Shown: positions 7,785-17,090 of the stretch, in pieces
How the letters are laid out: each line of letters starts with the position of its first letter
How positions within the stretch are numbered: position 1 is the stretch's first letter
The notes under the pieces: model-generated
Database searches by the model: none
What the model was told of the DNA's origin: nothing
The model's input: only the letters and a program-made list of their open reading frames with translations
Source: an uncultured bacterium
GTDB taxonomy: Bacteria; Bacillota; Clostridia; Lachnospirales; Lachnospiraceae
Direction of reading: 5' to 3'
Length of the DNA stretch: 64,000 nucleotides
Assembly: GCA_947177425.1 (NCBI GenBank)
Contig: CAMWUN010000001.1
Coordinates: forward strand, 1-64,000
Translations under genes and position numbers: made by a program

Positions 7785-10337
7785 TTATTTATGCTTCAAT
7801 GTATAATATGCAATACTTCCTCCCCAATTTGATACTTCCCTTCTCTCACCAATCTGATAATAATTGCGCAGTTCCTCTATGCATCCGTCTTCATCAAAAT
7901 CAATATATGGAACAAAATATACGATTGCTTCCGCCGCCAGTCCCTCACCATTATTCTGCATTACCTGTTCCAGCAATATCTGCTGCATAGGTACCACATA
8001 TGCATTTTCTCCTATGCCCTGCATAGTTCTTTTTCTTTTTTTTATATTCCAGTTTATGCTGTAGGAACCATTATCAGTTACATACACATAATCCCTTTCA
8101 TATGGGATAATAATCTGCATACCTGGATGATACTCTGCATCAACAAGCATTTTATCAATAACCTGGTCTATATAACGGTAACGGTAATTATTTACAAATG
8201 TATCACCATAATTACTATAATTTACTTCCGCAGATAACATTTTCCCTTTCCCGGAATCCAGACGGTCAAATAAGAGGTTGGAAACAGGATCAATATAATA
8301 AAAGTTCTGTATAAATAGCAATAGTGTAATTGCCCCTGCCGCCCAATATGTTTTTCCTGACTCTAAGCAAAAGGGAAATGTTTCAAACAATAAAATAAAT
8401 GCCAGTATCCAGAACAGTACAACACTGAATATGGTATACCGTCCCAATGCAGAAGGAATCCAGAAAGTACTAAATATACTAAACAACAGGAAAACAATTA
8501 ATGCGCCAAACGTAGTTGTTAATGATTTTGATATTTTTTTATATTTTTTGTGAACAAATATGCGCCGGCACATACATACTATAATAACTGTGACTGGTAT
8601 CCATGTAAAATTAAATGTGCACAATTGTACAATCTTGTGGCCTATACTTGGCATCATATGAAGAAACACATTTTTGCCCTGTGCCTCCTGCACCACCGTT
8701 TCCGGCAATGCAAAAATGTTGTTGCTTCTAAATCCCATCCATGCAAACAGACTTCCCTGCTTCACAACATATATGCCAAAAATAACAAAGCAAAGCAGGA
8801 TACTTTTTACAAAGGAATTATGCAATACCTGGAAAAATTTATTACGCAGTTTTCTTCCCCTGGCCTGTTTCCATAATTTAACTACATATGCTATGCTGTA
8901 ACCTGCAATAATGGCCATGCCGGTTTCTTTCGTCAGCATCACAGCCATCAGCCAGAAGAAACGCATGATATTCCATCCTTTATACTCTGCGTACACCAGA
9001 TAAATAAAAAATATCAAAAGAAAATAATCTATATTTATATTTGTAAACAGTCCCCAGAATATAGGAATAACCGAGGCAATAACTGTTACCGCCGCCGCCT
9101 GCTTTTCTGACATACTGCACCAAAAAAAGCGCAGTAATCTATATATACATATAAGCGCTGCCACAGTCATAATCAAAGTTATGAACAGTACTCCTGTCAC
9201 CTGGCCCGGCATTAGGAACTCACCAATTGCCATAAAAAACGCATATCCAAGTGTATAATGCCCTGCCAGTCTGAAGCCATTCCACACACTCTGCACAGTA
9301 AAATCAAAATTGCTGCATGCGCGCATAATTGCTGCGTAATAAATTGCTCCGTCCCAGCGCTGCATATGTGTAAACATCGGAAGCCTGCACAAAATAGCTG
9401 CAATTGCAACAATCAGTTCTCCCTTGTCAACATATTTTCTTTTTGATACGCTTACATTTCTTGCTGCTCCACTCCTTCCTTTCGGTCTGCGGATAAACAG
9501 CAGGCCCATAACAGAGGCAAAAATAAGGGCAGATGCCAGAAAAAAATAAACTGCAACAGGTACTTTCATACCAGAAAGTGTTTTATTAATTGCTGCACAC
9601 GCGAAAAAAGCAAAGAAAAACATTAATATCATTGCTGTCTGATACCAGTTCCGTATATTCCGGAATGGTTTTACCGCCTGTGCCAATGGAACTTTATTAA
9701 TAGTATAAATTACTACCCCGCTGACTACCAATGCTAATATGGTCGCCATTATGGATGCCTGTTTTGTCCCTGTTTTGTATTTATATCCTATATATTCCTC
9801 TCTGCCATATACATACCCGATTATCAGTCCTTTTTCTGTCAGTTCATAGTTATACCAGCAGTAAATATTTTCTGCCGTGTCTTCATCTTCTCCGACCCCG
9901 ACAACCCCTGGAATTACATTCGCATTTTCAGTATAAATGCAGATGGTCAGGTCTTCATTTCCTTCTATATCAACCACCTCATTAAACTGCACATATTCGT
10001 ATACCCCTGATGATATCGTGGATAAATCCCTGCTGCGTTCTGCAATAACATCCCCCCACATATCACGCAGCTCCACTTTTATCTGCCCCTGGCTTTCCTC
10101 AGATACATTAACCAAAAGAAGATTGATCCCGCATAAATATTTTTCTTCACTGGCAAAACGCTGCTCAATGATATTCCCTTCGTCTAACATATAAATTGTA
10201 TTATGAATGGGAATATCATCTATCTGGCTTCTATGTTCCCCTATACCAAAACCATTTTTATACCATGTAGCGCCTGCATAAACGCCTGCAGCTAAAATAA
10301 CAATTAAACTAACTAATATCTTCAAATGCTTAAACAT
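7785..10337 (-). CDS. Large polytopic membrane protein, GT-C-like, with N-terminal extracytoplasmic domain
   Basis: An 850-aa membrane protein, probably a GT-C glycosyltransferase that uses a polyprenyl-phosphate sugar on the outer face. One transmembrane helix at residues 5-25 is followed by about 170 soluble residues rich in beta-strand patterns (IEQRFASEEKYLCGINLLLV...). About ten further helices follow. The first loop after these has MQRWDGAIYYAAIMR, an acidic-aromatic loop like the catalytic region of GT39/GT83-type enzymes. The C-terminal ~130 residues are again soluble. The ATG at 10337 has AAAGGA seven bases upstream. It is the first gene after the promoter at 10448-10475, and a GT2 polyprenol-P loader lies two genes down. 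I do not recognise a named family. Confidence 0.75.
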   Translation of the reverse strand: MFKHLKILVSLIVILAAGVYAGATWYKNGFGIGEHRSQIDDIPIHNTIYMLDEGNIIEQRFASEEKYLCGINLLLVNVSEESQGQIKVELRDMWGDVIAERSRDLSTISSGVYEYVQFNEVVDIEGNEDLTICIYTENANVIPGVVGVGEDEDTAENIYCWYNYELTEKGLIIGYVYGREEYIGYKYKTGTKQASIMATILALVVSGVVIYTINKVPLAQAVKPFRNIRNWYQTAMILMFFFAFFACAAINKTLSGMKVPVAVYFFLASALIFASVMGLLFIRRPKGRSGAARNVSVSKRKYVDKGELIVAIAAILCRLPMFTHMQRWDGAIYYAAIMRACSNFDFTVQSVWNGFRLAGHYTLGYAFFMAIGEFLMPGQVTGVLFITLIMTVAALICIYRLLRFFWCSMSEKQAAAVTVIASVIPIFWGLFTNINIDYFLLIFFIYLVYAEYKGWNIMRFFWLMAVMLTKETGMAIIAGYSIAYVVKLWKQARGRKLRNKFFQVLHNSFVKSILLCFVIFGIYVVKQGSLFAWMGFRSNNIFALPETVVQEAQGKNVFLHMMPSIGHKIVQLCTFNFTWIPVTVIIVCMCRRIFVHKKYKKISKSLTTTFGALIVFLLFSIFSTFWIPSALGRYTIFSVVLFWILAFILLFETFPFCLESGKTYWAAGAITLLLFIQNFYYIDPVSNLLFDRLDSGKGKMLSAEVNYSNYGDTFVNNYRYRYIDQVIDKMLVDAEYHPGMQIIIPYERDYVYVTDNGSYSINWNIKKRKRTMQGIGENAYVVPMQQILLEQVMQNNGEGLAAEAIVYFVPYIDFDEDGCIEELRNYYQIGERREVSNWGGSIAYYTLKHK

Positions 10338-10447
10338 TCTTATTCCTTTCATAATTTACATTCATGTCAATTAATGAAAAGTTTTTTGGTAAACCAAAAC
10401 AATCAATATTCCATATCATATCACTATTTCATTTCATACATTTATTC

Positions 10448-10475
10448 ATTATACATAAGTTACATGTATATGCAA
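10448..10475 (-). promoter_or_regulatory. Predicted sigma-A promoter for the 10337-1 operon
   Basis: On the minus strand, TTGCAT (10470-10475) and TATAAT (10448-10453) are separated by 16 bases. The start of transcription would give a leader of about 100 bases before the 850-aa gene. The call rests on consensus match and position only. Confidence 0.65.
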
Positions 10476-10508
10476 AGCTTTTCTTACTGCAGCAGACCAA
10501 AATATGTC

Positions 10509-10537
10509 TTGACAAAGGAATTTTCAATAAATATCAT
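10509..10537 (+). promoter_or_regulatory. Predicted sigma-A promoter for the acyltransferase gene
   Basis: A perfect TTGACA (10509-10514), a 17-base spacer, and TATCAT (10532-10537), with an alternative TATAAT at 10538-10543. It points towards the acyltransferase start 60-70 bases downstream. This is the best -35 box seen in the window. Confidence 0.7.
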
Positions 10538-10603
10538 TATAATGTCATTTATACGCTAAACATAAGAACGTAGAAAGCCAGCGCGGCTGTAAAGGATAAA
10601 CTT

Positions 10604-11578
10604 ATGAACCAGACCCAAATATATTCTATTAAAATTTTCAAAATATTATCATGCCTTGGTGTCATTCTGGTACATTATGGCCAAATTACAAATTTGAACG
10701 GGAACATTAGAACCCTGACAGACTTTGGTTCGTATGGTGTTTATATGTTTTTTATAATAAGCGGTTTTCTGGGGTATCTATCTTACTCCCGTTCCCGTTC
10801 CTGCATACAGTATTATCTAAAACGGCTTTTCAGGATATTACCGCTTTATTATGCAATAATAATTTATAACATTATTTTATATGAGTTTGTACTGCGCAGC
10901 CGGTTTGAAATCCCGGCAGATTCCTCTCATTTAGGATGGCTGCGTTATTTTTTATTGCTCAGCCAGACTGTTCCCTCATCCGATAATTTCTGGATAAACT
11001 TAAGCGCGACCTGGACCATAAGCCATTTTATGCTTTTTTATCTGCTCATGCCGCTTTTTTTCAAATATATCAATACTTGTTATAAAGCCCTTCTGCTACA
11101 GTTGTGCTGTTTTGTTATCAATTATTTCTGGAACATAAGCTATCTTCTTCCCTTTACAAGCTTATATTATTTTATTATCGGAATCACCGTTTATTTGGCA
11201 TTAAAAGAGCATAAAGAAAATTTCCTTATTGCTTTTTCATGCCTGATAAGTATTCCGCTTCTTCTTTTTAATTATGATCCTCAATACGTGTACAGCAATA
11301 TTTTCATGATATTAATTATAGCCAGCAGAAACTTTCATATAACAAACAGGCCGCTGGACAAATTGATCCGGCTTTTGGACGAATACTCTTTTACTATTTA
11401 TCTTGTACATGCAATAATCGTAGAAGCAATTGTTCTCATGGGTGATGTACATCCATTATCATTCCTGCAAATATCCATTATGCTGATAATTGGCACTGCC
11501 ATAATCAGCATATTACTCCACCACCTGATTGAAAGACCTATAGACAGATTTATTCAGCCTAAAATAAAATCACTGTAA
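10604..11578 (+). CDS. Acyltransferase family 3 (OafA/WecH-like) membrane O-acyltransferase
   Basis: A 324-aa membrane protein with about ten transmembrane helices that probably moves an acetyl or other acyl group onto a sugar of the exported glycan. The start has the family pattern: IKIFKILSCLGVILVHYG, with the conserved catalytic-type histidine in the first helix, then YGVYMFFIISGFLGYLSY. Further on come YLKRLFRILPLYY (the conserved arginines) and a final SFTIYLVHAIIVE helix. AAAGGA lies seven bases before the ATG. It has its own promoter and is transcribed against the surrounding operons. It is strongly AT-rich compared with the gene after it, which suggests separate acquisition. Confidence 0.9.
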   Translation: MNQTQIYSIKIFKILSCLGVILVHYGQITNLNGNIRTLTDFGSYGVYMFFIISGFLGYLSYSRSRSCIQYYLKRLFRILPLYYAIIIYNIILYEFVLRSRFEIPADSSHLGWLRYFLLLSQTVPSSDNFWINLSATWTISHFMLFYLLMPLFFKYINTCYKALLLQLCCFVINYFWNISYLLPFTSLYYFIIGITVYLALKEHKENFLIAFSCLISIPLLLFNYDPQYVYSNIFMILIIASRNFHITNRPLDKLIRLLDEYSFTIYLVHAIIVEAIVLMGDVHPLSFLQISIMLIIGTAIISILLHHLIERPIDRFIQPKIKSL

Positions 11579-11586
11579 TAAAAGAT

Positions 11587-12594
11587 TTACCAATAGCAAT
11601 GATTCTCAACCACTTTACAGTTTCTGGGTGTCTCGCTTTCCTTTGGATACACCCAGGCATTATTAAAAGTAATCCCCGCTCTTGGATTATCCACCCAGCG
11701 CCTTCCCTTGATTCCAAACAGAATCTGTGTCGCACCTCCCATATGGATTACCTGTTTCCCTGCTGCTTTCAGCTTTGCCGCAAGGGGCAGTCCATAGGCG
11801 CCGCAGCCTATAATTGCCACATCAAATCTGATTTTGGCTGCCTCATTATACATATATTCCAAAGCATCAAACCAGCTTTCAAAACGCTCATCCTTCTCAC
11901 CGGCAATTGTCTGTACTGCTTTCATTGTTTTTAGTTCAAACTCCGGAAGCACCTGCGTGCCGGGAAACAACAGCCGCCGTTTTTGATATTGCTCTATAAT
12001 CGACTCTTCAAAAGGATGGATGACTAACACCTTTTTCCCTTCTAACGCACTTGTCCAGGGTTCCCGGCATCTCCATGGTTCAATATGATTCAGAAACGTA
12101 ACCTTACATCCCGGCATATACCGGGAAATAACATAATCATCCAAATAGCAGTGAAACATTGCTATCACATCAATTTGTCTGCTGCTTGCCAGCATCAGAT
12201 CTGTAAATTTTTCCGCAAGCGCAGGCTGCTTTGGAAAAAATCCGGCTCCTGTATGCAGTTTATCAAACCACTCTTCAAACCGGGCCTCATTCTCCGCCGT
12301 GTTTCCGAACAAACGTCTTTTCAGAACACTGGTCATAACGCACAGTTCCGTATTTCCAAACCTTGCCACCATAAACGGCTCCCCTGATCTGATTTTATCT
12401 GCAATCCATCGGTTTGTACTCCGTTTTCCCATCACCCACCGGTTAGCGTAAAAAGGGATATAAGGATCTTTATTTAAATATTTTTCAAATATATGACGGC
12501 GTATAGCCTTATGAAAATAGAAATCCCGGAATTTGTTTCTCTTTTCATAGAAATTCCAATTTAATTTTTCTTTATTCACCTGTCCACCCAACAA
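11587..12594 (-). CDS. Putative GT-D-like glycosyltransferase (DUF1792-like)
   Basis: A soluble 335-aa protein. The segment GEPFMVARFGNTELCVM resembles the arginine/acidic motif near the start of GT-D (DUF1792) transferases. The end part, FDVAIIGCGAYGLPLAAKLKAAGKQVIHMGGATQ, has the Rossmann-like strand and glycine loop those proteins also show. This resemblance is from memory of motifs, so the family call is tentative. The frame opens with TTG codons at 12594, nine bases after AGGGGA; no nearer ATG exists before residue 55. It is the last gene of the 42-kb minus-strand cluster and ends eight bases from the oppositely directed acyltransferase. Confidence 0.6.
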   Translation of the reverse strand: MLGGQVNKEKLNWNFYEKRNKFRDFYFHKAIRRHIFEKYLNKDPYIPFYANRWVMGKRSTNRWIADKIRSGEPFMVARFGNTELCVMTSVLKRRLFGNTAENEARFEEWFDKLHTGAGFFPKQPALAEKFTDLMLASSRQIDVIAMFHCYLDDYVISRYMPGCKVTFLNHIEPWRCREPWTSALEGKKVLVIHPFEESIIEQYQKRRLLFPGTQVLPEFELKTMKAVQTIAGEKDERFESWFDALEYMYNEAAKIRFDVAIIGCGAYGLPLAAKLKAAGKQVIHMGGATQILFGIKGRRWVDNPRAGITFNNAWVYPKESETPRNCKVVENHCYW

Positions 12595-12621
12595 TTGCTT
12601 TCTTCCCCTGCCTGCCTATAA

Positions 12622-14367
12622 TCACTTTACCCGGTATGCATTTCCGTCTTTCACTTCATACTTAATATCACAGTTCTCAACTGTGCTCAGCCTGTGTGCA
12701 ATGATAATCAATGTCTTTGTTCCTGCCAGAGATTCTATGGCCTCCATAACAGCCTTCTCCGTGTCATTATCCAGCGCTGATGTGGCCTCGTCCAGTACAA
12801 GCACCTGTGGGTTTGAATATAACGCCCTTGCTATTCCGATTCTCTGTCTCTGCCCCCCTGACAGCCGGATTCCCCTCTCTCCAATTTCGGTATCCAGCCC
12901 TTCACTCAAAGACGCAATAAATTCCTTAAGCTGGGCTTCTTCAACAGCTTTCATCAGTCTCTTGTCATCAACATCTGTTTCCGCCCCATAAATGATATTA
13001 TTGCGGATGGTATCATCCATCAGATAGATACTTTGGGGAATATATCCTACATTTTTCTGCCAGGCATCCAAATGCTCAAAGGCATTAATCCCATCAATAT
13101 ATATACCGCCTTCTGTAGGCTCCAGCGCACCCAATATCAGGTCTGCAAGCGTGGTCTTGCCGGCGCCTGAAGGTCCGATAAGCGCCACCGATTTATTTTT
13201 GGGTATTTCAACATCCACATTATGAAGTACAAAGCCTTCTCCTGTGGGATACTTGTAAGAAATGTTTTTGATGGAAATACATTCATTCAGTGGAAGAATA
13301 CTTTCCTCTTCCCCATTCGGTGTGATGCTTGCTTTTGAAACTTCATCAATTTTCTTCAAATCATAGTATACCGCTTCAAAAGCAGGATAATTGAATAAAA
13401 TCACGCTGACATAGTTGGTAATACGGTTAAATGAAGGGAGCAGTCTGAAAGCCGCAATAGCGAAAGCCGATAGTGTTGTCACAAATGACGTTATTTCAGC
13501 CCCGTTTAATAGTTTAAGGATAATCGCAAGCAAAATCGCTGTAATACACAATGTTTCCATAATAGGCTTGGGAATCATCTGAAGATTTCTGTAAATCTTT
13601 TCCAGGTCAGCCCACTGGCTGTAATCTTCCTCAAATTTCCCCAGGAAAAATTTTTCTCTGTGCATAATCTTTGTTTCCTTTAATCCGCCAAAAGACTGCT
13701 GCAGCCATTTTACAATTCCCGCTGCATATTTGCGGTCTTCCTCCCCTATGTACTGAAGGTAAGATTTGAACTTTTTTGCAAAAAAAATAACAAAAGAAAG
13801 CATAAACAGCAGTAATATAAGGGTAATCCCCGGATCCTGAATCAGCAAAAAACCGCCCAGAACGATGCAGACAAGAATTTCCGCAAAAAACTGCAAAATA
13901 GAAAGCACTCCCTGAAACATCATGACAATATCGGTATTGATGCTCCGGATAAGTTCTGCGCTGTTATGGGAAAGATGAAAGAAATACGGCTGATTCAGGT
14001 AACACTCCAGCATCTTGTATGCCATTCTTTTCTGATTGCTGAAAGTAAACTTATATTGCATATTATATGAGACTGCGGTAAGTATATTCTTCACCCAGTA
14101 CACAACAATCAGGGCAACCGCCAGGAATATAAAAAAGCTTACCACACTGTCAAATCCAAACATATCATAAATATATTTCAGGTACGGCTTCGTCTGTACA
14201 CATCCGGGATCCATCATCACTTCCATCAAAGGCATAATGGCCGATACTCCCAGCAGTTCCACAAACGTAGTGAATATAACAATAAACATCAATAACAAAA
14301 GCTGTACTTTCTGCCCACGGTCAAAAATATATTTTACCTGTTCCACAAGTCTTCTGACTCTTCCCAT
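12622..14367 (-). CDS. ABC transporter, fused permease-ATPase (MsbA/PglK-type lipid-linked glycan flippase)
   Basis: A 581-aa half-transporter likely to flip lipid-linked oligosaccharides across the cytoplasmic membrane. Six transmembrane helices occupy roughly residues 20-310. The ATPase domain has Walker A GPSGAGKTT, Q-loop YIPQSIYL, signature LSGGQRQRIGIARAL, Walker B VLVLDEATSALD and switch histidine IIAHRLST. The ATG at 14367 has AGGAG eight bases upstream. It lies directly after a GT11 and a DUF5672 gene, and a close paralogue (51922-53685) lies beside another GT11-like/DUF5672 pair, so it may serve the same glycan step. A peptide exporter is less likely from context. Confidence 0.88.
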   Translation of the reverse strand: MGRVRRLVEQVKYIFDRGQKVQLLLLMFIVIFTTFVELLGVSAIMPLMEVMMDPGCVQTKPYLKYIYDMFGFDSVVSFFIFLAVALIVVYWVKNILTAVSYNMQYKFTFSNQKRMAYKMLECYLNQPYFFHLSHNSAELIRSINTDIVMMFQGVLSILQFFAEILVCIVLGGFLLIQDPGITLILLLFMLSFVIFFAKKFKSYLQYIGEEDRKYAAGIVKWLQQSFGGLKETKIMHREKFFLGKFEEDYSQWADLEKIYRNLQMIPKPIMETLCITAILLAIILKLLNGAEITSFVTTLSAFAIAAFRLLPSFNRITNYVSVILFNYPAFEAVYYDLKKIDEVSKASITPNGEEESILPLNECISIKNISYKYPTGEGFVLHNVDVEIPKNKSVALIGPSGAGKTTLADLILGALEPTEGGIYIDGINAFEHLDAWQKNVGYIPQSIYLMDDTIRNNIIYGAETDVDDKRLMKAVEEAQLKEFIASLSEGLDTEIGERGIRLSGGQRQRIGIARALYSNPQVLVLDEATSALDNDTEKAVMEAIESLAGTKTLIIIAHRLSTVENCDIKYEVKDGNAYRVK

Positions 14368-14378
14368 TCTCACATCTC

Positions 14379-15257
14379 CTAACAATTAACTGCCATTTCT
14401 TCCGTCTGAGTCTTTATCAAAATCCATTCTTTTGGATAAAATTCTTCCGACCAGATCCCCGTACAGGGAGCATATACAATACCGCCCTTATTTTCCCCCA
14501 GATATGCCGCCCACCAGCTAAAAGTGCTGTTGGCAACAATATGATGATTGCACTGCCGCATGATTTCAAATTCATCCAGGTCGCAAAGCCCTTCCACCAA
14601 AACATATTCCCGGATTTTAAAATATTCCTTTACAAACTGTTTGTCATCTGTGAAGATAAACAGCCGGAACGCCCCCAACTGTTTCTCCATCCCCCGCAGA
14701 GCTTCTTCATAAAAGTCAAATGGTATCGTTACATTTCCTTCCTGCCGTACATAATCGGTGCGGCGGATATGCATTGCAACGCTTGTCCCCTGTTCCATTT
14801 GCTTCTGGTACTTTTCCGCCTGCTGTGAGACAGCCTCTTTGCGGGTAAATTCTTTTTTCAGTTCTTCATAAAACTCTTCAAAATATTGGGGAGTCTGCCA
14901 GAATCCAGAGAAAAAACAGGGTTTCGTCTGGTTATAAACATCCGCATCATAATGCATAATCAGCTTTTCCTGAAAAAACTGATACTTCTTCTGAATCAGG
15001 TATTGCCTGTACCTGTCCTTGAACCTTCTTCCATTCCTTGGCCCAAATCCCAATATATAATCCTGTAATCTGCCTACCAGACGCTTTGTTCCAGTGATAT
15101 GGAATTCCTCCAACTGATATCGGCGCAGCGATGTTCCCCAGAATAAAGGGTCTATTAAAACCTTTACACCTGTTTTTTTCTCCAGTGCAAAAGCAAATGC
15201 ATATTGAAACATCTGGTTTCCAAGCCCGTCGCTGATTCTGACAACATGATGCATCAT
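14379..15257 (-). CDS. Glycosyltransferase family 11 (alpha-1,2-fucosyltransferase-like)
   Basis: A 292-aa GT-B enzyme that probably transfers L-fucose from GDP-fucose. The N-terminus has ISDGLGNQMFQYAFAFAL, the GT11 GxGNQxFQYA signature. The catalytic H-x-R-R-x-D-Y is present as MHIRRTDYV, and the end has ANSTFSWWAAYLG. The start at 15257 overlaps the stop of the DUF5672 gene by ATGA and has GGGGGAG five bases before it, indicating coupling. It precedes the ABC flippase by 11 bp. One of five GT11-type genes in this window. Confidence 0.9.
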   Translation of the reverse strand: MMHHVVRISDGLGNQMFQYAFAFALEKKTGVKVLIDPLFWGTSLRRYQLEEFHITGTKRLVGRLQDYILGFGPRNGRRFKDRYRQYLIQKKYQFFQEKLIMHYDADVYNQTKPCFFSGFWQTPQYFEEFYEELKKEFTRKEAVSQQAEKYQKQMEQGTSVAMHIRRTDYVRQEGNVTIPFDFYEEALRGMEKQLGAFRLFIFTDDKQFVKEYFKIREYVLVEGLCDLDEFEIMRQCNHHIVANSTFSWWAAYLGENKGGIVYAPCTGIWSEEFYPKEWILIKTQTEEMAVNC

Positions 15258-16054
15258 TTTTTCTCCCCCGATTGTCCGCTCTTTGCCTGTTTCCATCTCC
15301 TGTATTTATGGACAAAGGGGCGCAGAATCTTCTTTACCAGCAGCCATGGAATATGCACCGGATTGACAAATCTTGGATAATCTGCGTTTCGCCCATACCA
15401 CTTATGAAATAAAAATGGTGCGTCCACATCTTCAAATTCCGGAATGGTCATTTCATGCCCAAAGTATTTTGCCACTTCCAAAGGCGCTATTTTCATTCCG
15501 GCAGCCTCAATATCATGCTTATGGCGGCAACACAGGAAAATATCTTCATTATACAGACCTTCCTCGTCCCTTGTCCATGCAAGATTTGCTTTTCTGGGGA
15601 ACTCTAATAACTGTTTACTTCGAATCCCCACACTGTTACCCACTCTCACCCAGTTTCCATACACATCATGGAAGCAGTGCATCTTTCCGTCTGAGGGAAT
15701 CGGCCAGGGTGAGCCAATATAATCGTAATCAAGAAATTCATCCCTCCACTTTTCCGGATGAATTACAAATCCGTCATGATGCACCAGCAGTACATACTCT
15801 GTGTCAATGTAATCACATAAATCATACGCTATTTTATAATTAAAGTCATCAATATTTGTCAGCTTATCCGTATATTTATAGGTAATTTCCTTTGGAAGAT
15901 ACCATGGCTTCTTATGGGTAATAAGCGCAACTTCCCCAAATTCTATTCCCCGCATACTGTATTGGAGGGCTTTTACAGTTTCATATACGCTTACACTGGT
16001 CATTGCCGCCAGTGTCACGTTTGGTAATTTCAATTTTTCCTTTTCATTTTTCAT
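15254..16054 (-). CDS. DUF5672 domain protein, putative GT-A glycosyltransferase
   Basis: A soluble 266-aa protein of the DUF5672 family, which is linked to polysaccharide loci. It has LPNVTLAAMTSVSVYETVKA near the start and YVLLVHHDGFVIHPEKW, where HHDG is the place of a DxD-like site. DYDYIGSPWP, RVGNSVGIRSKQL and YNEDIFLC follow, a layout that reads like a small GT-A transferase. Substrate is unknown. GAGGAAG precedes the ATG. A close paralogue lies at 50073-50843; both copies neighbour a GT11-type gene and an ABC flippase. Confidence 0.8.
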   Translation of the reverse strand: MKNEKEKLKLPNVTLAAMTSVSVYETVKALQYSMRGIEFGEVALITHKKPWYLPKEITYKYTDKLTNIDDFNYKIAYDLCDYIDTEYVLLVHHDGFVIHPEKWRDEFLDYDYIGSPWPIPSDGKMHCFHDVYGNWVRVGNSVGIRSKQLLEFPRKANLAWTRDEEGLYNEDIFLCCRHKHDIEAAGMKIAPLEVAKYFGHEMTIPEFEDVDAPFLFHKWYGRNADYPRFVNPVHIPWLLVKKILRPFVHKYRRWKQAKSGQSGEKK

Positions 16055-16079
16055 TCTGCTTCCTCATATCTATTTACAG

Positions 16080-17090
16080 TCATTTCATACTTCTGAACTG
16101 CTTTAGCTGATAAATATCGGTAATACTTTTTACTTTAAAACGCAGCACATTCCCCTGCAAAAATGCAATCAGTTTATTGCTGGAATAAATTTTCTTCACA
16201 CTGAACGTTACGCCATGTTTCTTTAATTGCTGGCGGCTCTGCTCAATTACTGCCAGATACGGCCTGTAAATTGCATCTTTGGTCTTTCTGCTGTGGGTTC
16301 CTGAACTGATATTTACCACGTCTTCGCTCAAATAACGGATATTCTGAAAATGATAAAATATCAGGGGGAACTCTTTTCCTGTTTTCTTATCTTTCAGGAC
16401 AGGTTTTCCTTTCTCCTCCCCTGCCAGGATGTACTGCCCAAGATTCCACGGCGCCACTCCTCCGCCCAGATGTTCAAGTTCATGCACCCCATGAAACAAT
16501 ACCGGAAATTTCTCCAGGTATTTCTGATCCCCCATCCGTTCCGGCTCATATAAATGGTAGCACCATTCAAAGCACTTTTCTTTCCACCAGGAAAGGGCCT
16601 CCCATGCGTTTTCTGACTGGTCAAAATAATTGAATTCCACACAGTATCTGCCGCTTCTTTTGCATAACCTTCTGCCGTTCCAGTTATTTTTGAAGCGATG
16701 CTCTGTGATGACAACATTGGCCCCTGCCCCTTTTATTTCATCAAACAAAATCTCCGGGGCCTGAAAGAAAAATAAATCTGCATCAATATACGTGCAATCC
16801 GGTTCCTTATAATGTTTAAGGACATATTCAATAATCACCGGCGTGCAGGTCCAGCAGTATTCAGCCTTGGAGCGCTCCTGTTTCAGCTTCAAAAGCCCTT
16901 CATCTTCTATTTCCGAATGATGCGTAAGCACGGCATGTTTAAGTCCCATGCCTTTTAAAACCTGAAAAGATTTGTCATCAAAACAAAATATATATAGCCT
17001 GAATGCTCTTGCGCATTCCTCCAAAGACCGGTAGAGAGCCAGCCCTTTATCCAGATAATAGCTGTCAAACAGTGTACAGAATGTAATCAT
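16080..17090 (-). CDS. Putative GT8-like/GT-A glycosyltransferase
   Basis: A 336-aa protein with a GT-A outline: MITFCTLFDSYYLDKGLALYRSL (strand plus helix), YIFCFDDKSFQVL, and a DxD in CTYIDADLFFF. EHRFKNNW and the aromatic FHGVHELEHLGGGVAPWNL follow, as in proteins annotated as GT8-like or nucleotide-diphospho-sugar transferases. The ATG overlaps the fdtA-type stop by ATGA, so the two are translationally coupled. The C-terminal 70 residues are basic. Its coupling to the Fuc3N genes makes it a candidate for using that donor, but this is only inference. Confidence 0.72.
   Translation of the reverse strand: MITFCTLFDSYYLDKGLALYRSLEECARAFRLYIFCFDDKSFQVLKGMGLKHAVLTHHSEIEDEGLLKLKQERSKAEYCWTCTPVIIEYVLKHYKEPDCTYIDADLFFFQAPEILFDEIKGAGANVVITEHRFKNNWNGRRLCKRSGRYCVEFNYFDQSENAWEALSWWKEKCFEWCYHLYEPERMGDQKYLEKFPVLFHGVHELEHLGGGVAPWNLGQYILAGEEKGKPVLKDKKTGKEFPLIFYHFQNIRYLSEDVVNISSGTHSRKTKDAIYRPYLAVIEQSRQQLKKHGVTFSVKKIYSSNKLIAFLQGNVLRFKVKSITDIYQLKQFRSMK

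Larger units (their letters stand above)
10338..10603. other. Divergent intergenic region with two promoters
   Basis: AT-rich, 266 bp, without a gene I can support. It holds a minus-strand promoter serving 10337 and downstream, a plus-strand promoter serving the acyltransferase at 10604, and a short symmetric TTTTGGT/ACCAAAA sequence near 10384-10399 in the leader of the minus transcript. Confidence 0.6.

Noticed and set aside
11579-11586. Terminator between the acyltransferase and GT-D-like genes
   Set aside because: The gap is eight bases and no hairpin is seen across the junction.
12622-14367. Drug or peptide exporter for the ABC genes
   Set aside because: No peptidase domain or peptide precursor is near. 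Both copies neighbour glycosyltransferases, so glycan flipping fits better.
15373-15843. Long open frames opposite many genes (for example here, 23082-23894 and 47468-48478 on the plus strand)
   Set aside because: They lie fully antisense to genes with clear motifs, have no ribosome sites, and show odd residue make-up. They are shadows.
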